From assembly GCA_963575745.1 (NCBI GenBank), contig CAUYUJ010001348.1, positions 1 through 64,000 on the forward strand: DNA of 64,000 bases. Direction: 5' to 3'. Origin of the DNA: Prorocentrum cordatum. Lineage: Eukaryota > Sar > Dinophyceae > Prorocentrales > Prorocentraceae. Below the pieces are notes generated by a model. It was not told where the DNA came from. It did no database searches and saw only the letters and a program-made list of their open reading frames with translations. The first letter of the stretch is position 1. The number at the start of each line of letters is the position of its first letter. This document shows, piece by piece, positions 24,836-36,118 of the stretch. A program made the position numbers and the translations under genes.

Positions 24836-25129
24836 TGCTCCGATGAGGCCAATGTGTATTACTCCTGGGGCGCTAAAGCATGCAAGCATAATGCGCTGTC
24901 AGGGCTCGGCCACTGTGCGTGACACAGCTCCAGTGGCGCGTCGTAAAAGTACGAGTGATCTGCGATGATACGGTCAGGAACGCCTCGATTCGGCACACCC
25001 CTCAAACATGTCCTGCTCCACACTCTACTGGGATACATGAAATGCAAATGATCTGCGCCCTCACATTCCTGGAAACGTAGAAATATCCGGGCGAAAGACC
25101 CGATCATCTGCAATTGTGTGTGTACCGCC

Positions 25130-25905
25130 TTGTGGGTACCGCTGTCGGTGAAGCTCCCTATGGGGCCACGAAGCGCGTGAAGTGTGTCCTGTAATCGGTG
25201 GGGAGTCGCATGCGGTCACGGCCACTGGGGCGTTCGGTGGAGCTCGAGCTTTCTTCTGGGCCACGAAGCGCAAGGACGCATGCCGCCGCGGCCACGGGAA
25301 CCTTCGGTGGAGCCCCCTAGGATTGCATCGCCACGCAGCACTGGGAGGGGGAGGCGCATGCGGCCGCGGCCACTGGGGCGTTCGGAGGAGCTCCATATGT
25401 GGCCACGACACGTTGCACTGGAATGGGGACGCATGCGGCCGCGGGCATGGGGACCTCCGGTGGGGCTTCCGAAGGGGGCCACGAAACGCTGTACTGAGTG
25501 GGGGAGACGAGTGCGGCCGCGGCCACTGGGGCCTCAGGTGGAGCTCCCCAGGGGGCCTCAAAACGGGTCCCTGGGTCCCTCGGTGGCGCGGACGCATGCG
25601 GGTGCAACCACTGGGGCCTTCCGAAACGCTGTGCTGGGTGTCGCGGACGCATGCGAACGCTGCCACTGGCGCCTTCGGTGGAGCTCCCAACGGGGCCACG
25701 AAGCGCTGTACTGGGCGGCGCGGGCGCATGCGGCCGAGGCCACTGGGGCATTCTGAGTGAAGGAGGCGCATGCGGTCGCGGCCACGGGGACCTGAGGTGG
25801 AGGTCGCTATGGGGCCACGGAGAGCTGTACTGGGTGGCGCGGGCGCAGGCGGCCGCGGCCTCTGGGGCCTTCGGTGGAGCTCATTAGGGGGCCACGAAAC
25901 GTGTG
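25130..25905 (-). repeat. M89-related array 3, inverted
   Basis: The reverse complement of the M89 unit. CGCATGCGGCCGCGGCCACTGG, or a close variant, recurs near 25206, 25275, 25355, 25430, 25592, 25649, 25726, 25768 and 25843, with GGTGGAGCTC and GGGGCCACGAA between. Typical spacing is 69-83 bp, shorter than arrays 1 and 2. Confidence 0.85.
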
Positions 25906-26049
25906 CGAATTGCGCCGAAGTCTGCCTGGTGCGGAGGGCAGAAGCAGGGATGGGACGAAAGAGGGGGAGGAGGAGAGTAGGGGAAGAGGAGACGCGGGGC
26001 GCTGTCTTTTCAGAACGAAGGCCCAACACACGATGGTTGGGAACGACTC

Positions 26050-26595
26050 AGGATTTGGGCCTCGAGGCTCATGGGAAACGTAAGACTACGAGTGAGTTGC
26101 CCCTTCCATTTTGATGGGAAGCCTTTCGGCACCACCCGCACGCACTTCGTGACTGTTGGGCGTTCAGCTGGCCCCCGAAACTGCTTCTTGGAGCCTCAAT
26201 TCGGCACACCCATGGGCCCCCAACAGGCCCTTGGTGGCAACCAAGGCAGCCTTCTCAGAGCTTGTAAAGAAGCGTGGGGGGGGCGTCACCCCCGCCGACA
26301 GCCCCACATCGACCCCTGTCGCGGGCAGCCACCGCGCGCCGAAGGCGCTCCGACCCCCGTCGCGGCGCGACGAGGCGATGTTGACCCGCGTCGGGGGGGA
26401 CCCCCCCCACGTTTATCAAGAGACCCAGAGTAAATCCCTCAAGGAACCTAACTACGCCCCAACAAAAAAAACACTACAACGATTGGTACCGACCCTCGTC
26501 GAGGCGATACCCCAAACACCCTCTGGTTGCAGCATCTGCGTGCGAGCTTCACCCCGAAGGCCCGCCGCGGCTCCCGCCCTGCGGGCTCAATGCTC
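26050..26595 (+). repeat. duplicated segment, copy C with internal insert
   Basis: Shares GTTGGGCG.TCAGCTGGCCCCCGA, then ACGATTGGTACCGACCCTCG, then CCCTGCGGGCTCAAT with 24357-24705 in the same order. An extra segment of about 200 bp lies between the first and second blocks (about 26240-26460). Confidence 0.7.
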
Positions 26596-27000
26596 GGAAA
26601 AGAAGCGCATGCTGGCCTGGGTCAGCGCTGGACACGCCACCCCCAGCTCGCGGAGCGCGCCACGGGCGTCTCGGGGGGTCAGACAAGGGGGGCAGGGCCA
26701 GCCGAAGGGAGAGCTTGAGGAACATCGCTCTGGACGGCCCCTGGAAGAAAGACGTGTAAGCCTCCAGCTGGGTCCGTTCCCTGGCCTCACCTTGGGCTAC
26801 CTTCCCCCTCTTCGAGCCCCCGATCTTCAACTCATGACGTCTGCTTCCAAACTCCTCGAACTCCAGCTTTTTGCCAGCAGGCGTGCGACCAGGTCGAGCC
26901 AGCTGACGCCAGGCACGTGCGGAGGCACCAGCTCGGGCCCCGCGCGGGAGAGCACTGGGAGGAAGAGGAGAGGCAGCCGCAGATTCTGGAGTCCCAAGAC
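26596..27000. other. no recognisable gene
   Basis: GC-rich sequence between the duplicated segment and the palindrome cluster. I see no conserved domain. Confidence 0.35.
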
Positions 27001-27002
27001 GA

Positions 27003-27190
27003 TGCGGTGACAGACCGTGCGGTGACCTCGAACTCCCCCAAGACCTCACCGCACGGTCCAACATCGCACGGTTTTGGGACCTCGGATGCCGCAATCGCCC
27101 GGGACGTCCTCGGATCGCGACCCGAGTCCCAAAACCGCGCGGTGACCCCGAATCCCTGCCCACTCACCACACGGTGTGGTCACGACCCCA
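27003..27190. repeat. cluster of near-perfect palindromes
   Basis: A 13-bp perfect inverted repeat (GACCGTGCGGTGA at 27013-27025 with its complement at 27046-27058). It is followed by a roughly 20-bp inverted repeat with two differences (27065-27085 with 27122-27141, core GGTTTTGGGAC), then a 7-bp palindrome ACCACAC/GTGTGGT near 27167-27181. All arms share a GCGGTGA-like theme. Confidence 0.85.
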
Positions 27191-27779
27191 TTTTGGGGGC
27201 CCCCGACAACTGCACGAGGAGCCGATCGGCACCGCCGGCGGCCTGAGCGGCCGACATGCCCGCATGCAGATGCGCGTCCGCACGGGCACACGGCACCGCA
27301 CGTATGGAGCAAACCGCGTGGCCCGCCCTCACGGCACGTCCAGCGGCGCGATAGGGAGGTGCTGCTTCTAAGGAAGAGGGATGGAGGAGAAAATCGACGT
27401 ATGGACGTGGCTCGCGCGACGCGCCCGGCAAGCCAGTGAAGAGACTGAAGACAGGCGTGCCACGCGTGCCTCCGACGTCGTGGCTTTCGCACGACGCGGC
27501 CCCCCGAGCTCTCGACCACCCCAGCCCCGCGACCGACATGTCGCCGCGGACGCCTTTGTTTCGGGGTCCCGTGGCCAGACAGGTCGCCCCTCGCGGTAGA
27601 AATCGTGAACAGAAAACGCCTGTCGCCATTCGTTCTGCGATGCCTGATGGAGGGGGAGGAGGGAAGACGAGAAAGGGTAGGACAGGAAGGAGGAGAAGGA
27701 TGGGACGGAGAAGTCTGGGAAGCCCCTCTCAGGGACTCTGGAGGTCCCTGGAGGACCCTGGAGGCTCCAGGCATCCAAC

Positions 27780-28140
27780 AATGTGTACGTATCCTGAATA
27801 CCTGGTCCTTGATCCTCGGTCCTCGATGCTCCAATCTCGATCCTCAAGCCTACAACCCGATCGTCAGACTTCGAAGCCTGATGCTCGAACCTCGGTCTTC
27901 TAAACCTCACTCCTTGACCCTTGAACCTCGATCCTCGACAGTAGATCCTGGAACCTCGATCCTCCGACCCTGACCCTGGATACTGGATCCTCTGTCCTCG
28001 AATTTCGATCCCGAGCCATCGATGCTCGACCCTCGAAACTCGAACCTGGATCCTCGACCCTCGACCCTCGATCTTCGATCCTCGACCCTCGAACCTCGAG
28101 CCTCGAACCTCGGCACTTGATCCTCGCACGACGATCCTCA
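27780..28140. repeat. 7-bp degenerate repeat, CTCGAHC type
   Basis: Runs of CCTCGA with one or two variable bases (CCTCGATC, CCTCGACC, CCTCGAAC). Both strands translate to long low-complexity frames (GSRVEDRGS type), which are artefacts. The flanks 27195-27775 hold no recognisable gene. Confidence 0.85.
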
Positions 28141-29929
28141 GGTCGGACGAAAGGGGGGATAGCAGCAGGGGGGGGGTATAATCAGCGCTACACGCTGCTA
28201 GTTCTTCCTCGACGCCTCCAGGTGCTGGAAGCGACCATGTATCTAGGAATGATCTGGGTGGCAGGGCCGAAGCAAACTACACGCCTGCATGCTTCCATTT
28301 CCGTACACCCCCCCTTCCGAATCACCCCCTCTTGTCTGCCGCGAGATCCTTGGGAGAGAACGCATCGGTCCTCGCTCTATCGTATGGGCGTCCACGGCGA
28401 CGGCAAAACGGAATACCGACCGAGGCGACAACGGAACCGAACTCGACCGAAACCGCCATCCCGAATGCAGCCCAGAAGGACGCAGCGGAGCTACAACCGA
28501 CCGAAACGGACCAACCGAATGAACCGACCGCGACGCAACCGACCGACGGAACCGCAAGCAACCTTGGATCGGTTGGCGGCGGTAGGGCCGCCTCCTTCTC
28601 CACCGCCAACTTCTCGCACGCCGCGAGCAGCAACCGGGTGGTCTCCTCCTCACCCCCCCGCCGACGCGTCGGCCTCTCCCGACCCTGCTGCTACTGCTGC
28701 GCTCACGCCTCGTGATGACGAACATCGTAATCTCGAGACGCTATGCTTACACTGACTATTAACGTATACCGACAACACCTCATAGACCATAGACCACACT
28801 TAGGGTGATGTGGAGGACAGGGGTGACGTAATATTTGAGTTGCATTGGACGCGCAATTCAATTCACGGGTGGACACGCGACGGGGCACTGCGATGGCGCT
28901 TCATCTACATATAACACATCTGCATGCGCATGTGTGTACGCGTACGCATCTATACGCACCGACTTAGCTAGACTTTCGCATACGATCATATAAAGGACAC
29001 CCATTTACGTATACACCGAACTACATTATATATATATATATACAAATATGTTTGTCTGCCGCTTTATATGCATTGTTCTGCATACTTTTATACGTATATG
29101 CATACTGGCATCTATGTGTATATCTAAATGCATATATCCATACACTTACGTGTGTCATCCCGCTGCGTACAACACACGTGCATGCGACTTGCATACGCAC
29201 ACATTTGTATATATACATACACGTACATATCTATCTGCACAATAGAACCACGCGCGCGCGCCTAGGTTCTAGCCCAACCCATGACGCTTTGACGACACGA
29301 AGGTCGGGGTTTGTGGGCGACTCACTTTCGGAGAAGGGTTGCGACCGACTTGGGCCGGTTATGGGATGTTGCAGGGCTTCCTTGGACCAGCTTTGGGGCT
29401 GTTTAGGTGCTGTCTGGGGGGGGGGCATGTGTCTTTGGCCCCAATGGCGCCGTCCAGGGTTGCCAGATCGTTGTCACCACACGCAAGTCTTGGCTTACGG
29501 GTTCGTCGGGGAGATCTCTGAACAGCCTTGGGGCATTGACTGGCATTCTGATGAAATGACGAGGTCGTAGTTTACTGGTCTTTGGATGTCGTCACATTTT
29601 CTTGGCCTGTCTGGCCGAGCACGTGCGGGAAGGGCGAGGAATGACGGAGGACGGGGCAATAACTGCCTTGAAATAGAATACACGCGCTGCCACGCCAACT
29701 GGCGGAGCACGTGCACAAGGAAAGAACGCGCTGCCACGCCGGTGGCGGAGCACTTGCAAGAAGATCGAGGAACGACGGAGGAAGGAAGGAACGCAACCTT
29801 GATATTGAATGCATGTGCTGTCACGCCAACTGGCGGAACACGTGCAGAAACTCCTGCTGGTCGCACCGTCAGGGCATCAAGTTCGATGACTGTGCTTTCG
29901 TTACTGAAGAACTTTCGAGCCACCTCCAG
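28141..29929. other. no recognisable gene; AT-rich centre
   Basis: 28400-28580 is rich in ACCGA units. 28880-29260 is AT-rich with ATAC/ATGT alternation and a (TA)n run at 29027-29042. 29600-29860 repeats a GCCACGCCAACTGGCGGA.CACGTGC-like unit about three times (near 29690, 29735 and 29822). No gene supported. Confidence 0.4.
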
Positions 29930-31295
29930 CCGTCCTTCGGCATTCTTTGGGCCTCTTGGCAGACTTCTGCTGGAGATGCGGCTTGGGGCGTCTTTGGGTG
30001 CTGTCTTGGAATCCTCTTGGGGGCTTGCGTGGTCATCTTGGGAATATCGTGAGGCCGTTTTGGGGCCCGTTGGGTGCCTCTTGGGGTGTCTTCGGGCCCT
30101 CTTAGAGCCGTGCCGAGGCCGTCTTGGGCCCATCTTGTGCCGTCTTGGAGCCGTTCTGGGTGGTCGGAAGCCAGGAAGAACGAACATATACAAATTTTCC
30201 AAACTCCCCAAGAACATCAATGTGTGTCGGCCTCATCAAGGCCTCCTTGGGGCGCGCCGGGGGCTCTCCTGGGATGTCCTGGGGGCCTCTTGAGCCGTGC
30301 TGAGGCCATCCTGAGCGCTCTTGATGCTCTTTTGGGCCGTCTTCGGCTCATTTTGATTCCTCTTAGGCTGTCTCAGGGGTAGCTTAGGCTGCCTTGGAGG
30401 CCTCTTGGGCCGTCTTGAGGCCTCTTGGAGGCCCTGGGGAGGCGGTATCAACAAAGGGGGCGAGATGGTAGCGAGGTGCTGGGCCTCTGGGCGAGGATCG
30501 AGGTCCGACATTGTTTTGTCTTCGGGGGCTCTCGTCGTCGCCGCGGCTGGATGCATCTCGAAGCGACGTTTATTTTCCGAAGTGCCGTGCGAGGACGGCG
30601 AGGGAGATGAGGAGGCAAAAATATCAATAACAATTGTAACAACAGCTGGGCCGCCTTGAAACCGTCTTTTCGGCGTCTCGGAAATCTCTTTGGGCCGTCT
30701 TGAGCTCACACCACCGTCCGCACCTAGGACCTTTGGTGTTTGGAACTCGTTACGTGATGAAGCACAAGAACCCGACGACAACATATGCATCTAGCGTCTC
30801 CAGGCTTTCTGGGGTGTCCCCTGGGAACCTTTTTGGGCCACTTCACGCCCTCTCGGGCCGTCCTGGGACCCATTTGGGGCGCCTTGGAAGGTTTTGGCTG
30901 TCTTGGGGCCTTGTCGGGGCCCTCTTGGAGGGTTCTTGGGGCCCTCTTGGAGCGCTCTTGACCTTGGGCCGTCTTGGGACTCTCTTGGGCCGTCCTGGAG
31001 CCCTCTTTGGGAACCGCTTGGGCCGATTTCTGGGGCCTCGTGGGCTGTCTTGGCCCGTCGGAAACATGAAATACTCACAACACGGAAAACTTGAACAAAC
31101 CTTCGAAGCATTTGATTTGTTCGACTCGTGAATGCCTCGTGGGACTCCTTTTGAAGGCCTCTTTGCCGTCTTGAGGCCCTCTTGGGCTGTCTTGAAACTA
31201 TGCAGGGTCATCTTGGAACCTTTTTGGGCGGTCTTGGGCTCTATTGGAATGCTTTTGGGCCGTCTTGGGGCCCTCCTGGACGTCTCCAGAGTCCT
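29930..31295 (-). repeat. imperfect TCTTGGGGCCCTC repeat field
   Basis: Degenerate units of about 11-20 bp containing TCTTGG(G/A)GCC or CTTGGGCCGTC fill most of this interval, the complement of the GAGGCCCCCAAGA repeats at 22.3 and 23.6 kb. Islands of other sequence lie at 30170-30230, 30440-30660 and 30700-30800. Confidence 0.75.
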
Positions 31296-31399
31296 CTCCT
31301 CGCCCGTCTCCCCCTCCTTTGACGAGTTTTGGCGCCCCCCGACGGGTCCAACACGGACCTGTATAACATCAGTGCTCCCCTGGGCCCCTGGGACCCCGT

Positions 31400-32090
31400 A
31401 CCCATGCGCACACACACATACATATCTAATAACAAGGTGCTGGAATCTATCATGTAAAATATACCATTCCCTCATCGAGTACGATATTCTACACCATTCT
31501 ATGAGATGGTATGTAACTTTAACAACTAGATCTAACATGATAAGGTACTCCAATACAAGATAACGTAATATTTTTACTATGGCATAGTGGGTGTATATTT
31601 ATGCATTTCGATGGTTTAACATAGCATGACTTTAATCATGGTTGGCATAACAAGACATACTTTGTTCTACAAAAATATGCGATGCGATACGGCACTATAT
31701 ATCATCGATGCCTGTTAGTACCACTACCTACCGGTCCCACTATCTGCTTATCGGTACCATTACCATTATCTATGTATATGCATATATTCAGATACTTATA
31801 TGTATATATATATATATGCGTGCGTGCCGATAGTACTGCCTAACGGGACAACCATCGGGACAACACTCGGGACGGATCTATCGACGTACCTGTCTGTCAA
31901 CATATGTGGCGATATACCCGTGTAGATCTAAATGTTCCTCCACCTGCTGCAAGCTAGCATTATGTCTTTGTTACTATGTGTATATGTACACGTATGCGTA
32001 CATACGCGATGTGTATTGTTAGCCTAGCAAGGCGTATTTTTTCAGAGTTGCCCGCAAGGCGAACTCTTTGGTAGTATGACCTCGCAGAAC
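31400..32090. other. AT-rich non-genic stretch
   Basis: Sharply lower GC than the surroundings, with TATAC/ATGTAT alternation and a (TA)n run near 31805-31816. No gene or RNA recognised. Confidence 0.5.
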
Positions 32091-32382
32091 GATGCTTGAT
32101 GAACGCACCGTTCGGGTACGATACGCACGCTGCACACGGCACGAACCGACACCGACATCGATTTTCTGGTTGGCGCTCCTCACGCATCACTTCGGTCTCA
32201 CCCCCCCAACCTCCGACGTACTCCTCCCCCCTCTCCTCCTCCTGCTGCTTCTCTTGCTCGTACTCCTCCTACCTCTACTGTTACAACACAACCGACACCC
32301 GAACTGTCGTGTCAGCGCTGCTGCTGCCGTCGCCCCTCCTCCTCCTTCTCCTCCTTTCCGCCTCCTCCTCCCCAGTCCTAGC

Positions 32383-32412
32383 TCCGTAGCGCTCAAGCCA
32401 TTCTGGCTCAAG
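32383..32412 (+). other. relict double dinoflagellate spliced leader (DinoSL)
   Basis: Reads TCCGTAGC, then GCTCAAG, then CCATTCTGGCTCAAG. The known DinoSL begins CCGTAGCCATTTTGG and ends CTCAAG. The last 15 bases are its 3' portion with one T-to-C change. The first 15 are a second leader that has lost its middle 7 bases. Joining of a new leader just after the CCGTAG of an older one is the known signature of repeated trans-splicing and retroposition. It therefore marks the 5' end of a cDNA-derived insertion. Confidence 0.85.
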
Positions 32413-34616
32413 GGCTGGTCCCAGGAGGGCTGCACCAGGCCTTTCGGCGCGCCACTCTTGCCTGCTGCCCGCAGGCAAGGGTACACCACCAAGTCGTTTC
32501 GGCGACTCCGACGACTTCCAGTATCATGGCGGGCGGCAACTGCCAGGCGATGGGTGGCTTGCAGTGGTTGTGGGCCTGGCAGTTGGATCTTTGTCGAGAC
32601 TGGCATTCGCAAGTGCAAGTCTTGCAATAATCAACTTCAGCCACCAAACGGATGGCCAACTAAAGGTGGAAATGGCAAGATTACTGTCAGTGTAACGGGC
32701 GTGAGCTCCAGTACTGGACAGCAAACTGATCAGCTGCAAGGTCAACCTCCAGCAGCAACGCCAGCCTCAAGAAGATGATGAGCCCCAGGGGGATTATCCA
32801 CCCTAGACAGATGACACGCTGCAGCAACATATTGACTCACTCGAGAAGTACCCTGCCTCAGCAGTTTCTATTTCAGATGAATTGGCCCCTGGAAATCAAC
32901 AGAACACCACTGCTACGAACCAGAAGCTCACTGCACTCAAAGGGCGCAACATCATCAAGTGCAACGGGCAATACTTTGAGCCAAGAAGGCACATGACATA
33001 TCCGAGAAGGTCAAACGGCAGCTGGCGGACAAGGACCAATACACCCCCCAGATGGAGGCCCTGCAGGACCAGATGCGGGCAGGTCGGGAGCAGCTCAAAA
33101 TCAATCTTGCGGGGGCGGAGGAACACCTCAAACCCGAACATGAGCAACAAAGGCGTACAAGGATCATTACGGAGAATCAGCACCTGGAGGAATTCGTATC
33201 ATTTCAAATTGTCGATTGAAGAACTCGCCGCCGAACCACCGAATGACAAACGGCTTCAATCTCTTGTGGCTGCGACAACCATTTCACTGAGAAATTTCGA
33301 CCGGTAGCGGAGGAGATGGATACCGATGGCGAAACACCAAGTGGCGCTACTACCGCAAATCATGGGACACAAGATACGGTATCACGTCAGCTAGCGGGGC
33401 GGGAAGATTTCTTACCATGGGAACACCGTGCAGCTTGAAAGGCACGCGAAGAGGTCCTCATCCAACAAGAAGCCGAGGGCGCAACCAGCCCTCCCCGAGG
33501 CAACGGAGGCAAACCCCCAAACGGTCGAGGCCAGGCCCAAGCCCAGTCTACTCCGCAGCGGGGCCAGGGTTCAGCACCGCTACAGTATGTCGCGAAGCTG
33601 CCAACAATACCTCCGCCACAATATCGCGCAACCCAAGAGCGTCAGCACCGTCTTGCTGGGAGCGGTCCAAGAATGGGCAAATATGGAGGTGATACACTAA
33701 CTCCAGATGAGGACCCAGAGCATCGCGATCATGAACCGTCCACATCTTCTCGAGGCGCTGGTGGCGCTGAGGACGAGATGTCTGAGGGGTAGCATCCAAG
33801 TCTCGACAGCCACAGGTCCTTGCTTGCGGAAGTCCAATCTGTCTTATTGTGAGGCCCAGGTTCACATGGGGGCTCTGGAGAACCTCGATTATTTTGAATC
33901 TGAACTTTCCAACGGCGATTTCGACTTCGACCATCGACAACTTAGTTGGCATATTGGGAGTGACGGAAAAGGCTATAATGGTGTATTCGTTCATTGGGTC
34001 GTCTTTGTGGCTCGCTGAAACAGCGTCTTGGTTTGCTTCAGGGCTCAAGACGTTCGATGGTTCTTCTACAAGAAACCAAGCTGCTGGCGGGCTTGAACCA
34101 CGGCTGGAAGTTGTTCAGGGCTCCGAGTCTCCTCGGCCCATGGAAGCGCCGATCCCGATCGCATTAAGCGATGACGCTGTCTCTGAAGGCATTGCCGTGT
34201 TCGTCCAGGCTACGCCTGGGGCTTGCAACCTAAAGCCACCGAGTCCTCCTGCTGAGGGCTCTCGCTCTCTTCTCTGGCAGGGCCCTCTCTCGTGGCGGGG
34301 CTTGCAGGGGGCCCACGGACACTATGCAAACCTGGAGCGGAGGAAAAGGAAGCGGCGGCGGCGGCTCGATCTCGGGTCGCAGGTTGAAGCTGTGCAACAA
34401 CGAACACTTCGCGAGGGGAGAGCTCGGCGACAAGCGACCTACCGTGTACTGTACCCAACGATGTATGAAAACGCCCACTCCCCAAGTGGAAACCCCGAAT
34501 TGTTTTCGCTCGGCCACTGGCCGGAAAGAACAAACCAGGGCAAGCCCTCAAGGGCTCAAATCAGAAGCATTGTAAAAGCGTCCCAGGACCGCTTCGGGTC
34601 CAAGAACCTCACAGAC
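32413..34616 (+). pseudogene. retroposed, decayed LINE mRNA (ORF1 to start of endonuclease)
   Basis: Starts directly after the spliced-leader relic. About 32547-32640 encodes a zinc-ribbon-like WVACSGC...WIF...RKCKSC. About 32990-33217 encodes a charged coiled coil (EKVKRQLADKDQYTPQMEAL onward, ending at TGA). About 33400-33790 encodes a Pro/Gln-rich tail (AREEVLIQQEAEG...). About 34009-34155 encodes SLKQRLGLLQGSRRSMVLLQ followed by ETKL, the QET block of an APE-type LINE endonuclease. These blocks are in different frames and separated by stops, so the copy is dead. Order (zinc ribbon, coiled coil, disordered tail, endonuclease) fits a LINE ORF1-ORF2 transcript. No RT is present; the copy ends or is truncated before it. 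Confidence 0.65.
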
Positions 34617-34869
34617 TAACTCAGAACTTTGCGGCGTGAGCTACCAGCACTTTGAAAAGGGGGCTGCAGGCGAGGCGAGAAGAGGCTCGAACGAGGGGAG
34701 GTCGGAGGAATGATGAGGTACTGGCTGGCAGCGGCGATGGAGCGGCACTCCTGGGCGTCGCCGGCGGTTACCCTCCTGCTCGAAGAAATCGTTCCCAAAC
34801 GCTCCGCCGACCTTCCTCGAAATTGCGAATTCTTTCCCAAGGGAGTCCTTCCCGGGGGCCCAATCTAAC

Positions 34870-36008
34870 TAGAACAAGTACTTGAAATCAGCTGCAATGA
34901 CCTTTGCACTGCTCTGCCTTCCCGAAGGTGTCGCATCCTCCATTGTTGGCCCCGCACGCATTTTTCTCCATCTAGCAGCGCTCTCCTCGCCGCGTAGCAA
35001 CGAGGCGCCGCAGGGCGGCCCGCGAGGCGGGGAAGCCGGGGTGCCTGCAGGGAGGTCAAAGACGCTCCTGCAGGGGCTGCGGGGTGACTGCAGGGAGCTC
35101 CTACAGCCCAGCCCAAAAGGAGAACGTCGTCCTCCCCGCCCCCTCTTGGCCGCGCATCGGTGCGCCCGGGTGGCAAGATGCCGTCTTCATCCTGATCCGT
35201 GTCTTCTTGCATCTGTGGGTGCGTCGCAGGTCGAGCTCGTCGAGAGCCAGCCAGCCGCAACGCCCGCCCGTTGTGCGACCTGGGCGCCATGCCCTCTTTG
35301 ACTTCACCCCCGAGCTGCTCCGCGCGCGCGAGAATTACTTTTGCCATGTTTGGGCTCCCCGAGCGCGAAGACAATCTTCGTGGAATCATCCTTGGCGGCG
35401 CTGGAGACCCTGAACCCCTTGACCAGCAGCGCTAGCTCGCCCATGGCGCAGCAACTGTCGAGGCGTTGTTGGATCCCGGCCCGAACTTTCGCGTTCTTCA
35501 CTCCTGCCGAATCTCCAGCTTCTGTCGCTTTCCGAGCTACCACCAGGATTATCTGCATGCGCGCTGGGCCCATCTGCATCTCCGGCAAGGGGCCGTTGCT
35601 GTCCGACATGTGCGCGCCCCTCATCTTGGCAGCCTCGGTGGCGTAGGCCCAGTCGGCCTGGGGCGGGGCCTTCGCGAGCGCGCTGCTCTCGCCCATTAGC
35701 GCCGCCGCGAACGCCGCAGCCATCGGCGCTCGAATCCTATACGAGTTCCCCAGCACTGCTCCCGCGAGGATCGGCATGGGGCGCGCTGCCATCTGCGGGC
35801 CCACCGCTGGGAAGCGCTCCAGCGCGTCCGCTGGAAGCCCTGCGAGCGGCCGACTGCCGTCTGAGGGGCCGCCTGGCCGCCTCTGCAGCCTTTGGGCTGC
35901 TGATCGGTCCGCGGCGCGGGCTGCCGCCCGCCCCCGCGCGCGGGCGGCCCCCGGCGACCGCCGCGCTGGCGGGGGGCCGGGCCGAGCCAGAGCGGCCCCG
36001 CCTGGCAC
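34870..36008 (-). pseudogene. LINE ORF1-like fragment
   Basis: The best frame (36008 to 35304) contains VRAGIQQRLDSCCAMGELAL followed by LVKGFRVSSAAKDDSTKIVF, resembling the conserved core of dinoflagellate LINE ORF1 proteins, preceded by an Ala/Arg-rich segment. Continuation toward 34870 is in other frames (KEGMAPRSHNGRALRLAG and a Trp/Gly-rich tail), so at least one frameshift has occurred. It lies just downstream of the 3' end of the 36.1-40.0 kb element on the same strand. It may be the 5' part of a separate copy cut off by the plus-strand relic. Function beyond nucleic-acid binding is not inferable. Confidence 0.5.
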
Positions 36009-36118
36009 TGCGGCCTCCTGGTCCGTTCGAGCGGGAGCGCGCCGCCGCCGCCAGTGCCTCCTGCCCGTGATGATACGTCGTGCTGAGTGGGGATCCTGGG
36101 AGAGTGGCCTCGTAGATG

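Noticed and set aside
28117-28755. 212-codon plus-strand frame
   Set aside because: Low-complexity ACCGA-rich sequence translated as Arg/Pro/Thr repeats; no conserved domain.
33548-34048. 166-codon minus-strand frame over the plus-strand LINE relic
   Set aside because: Antisense shadow of the ORF1 tail and endonuclease start, which have recognisable motifs on the plus strand.
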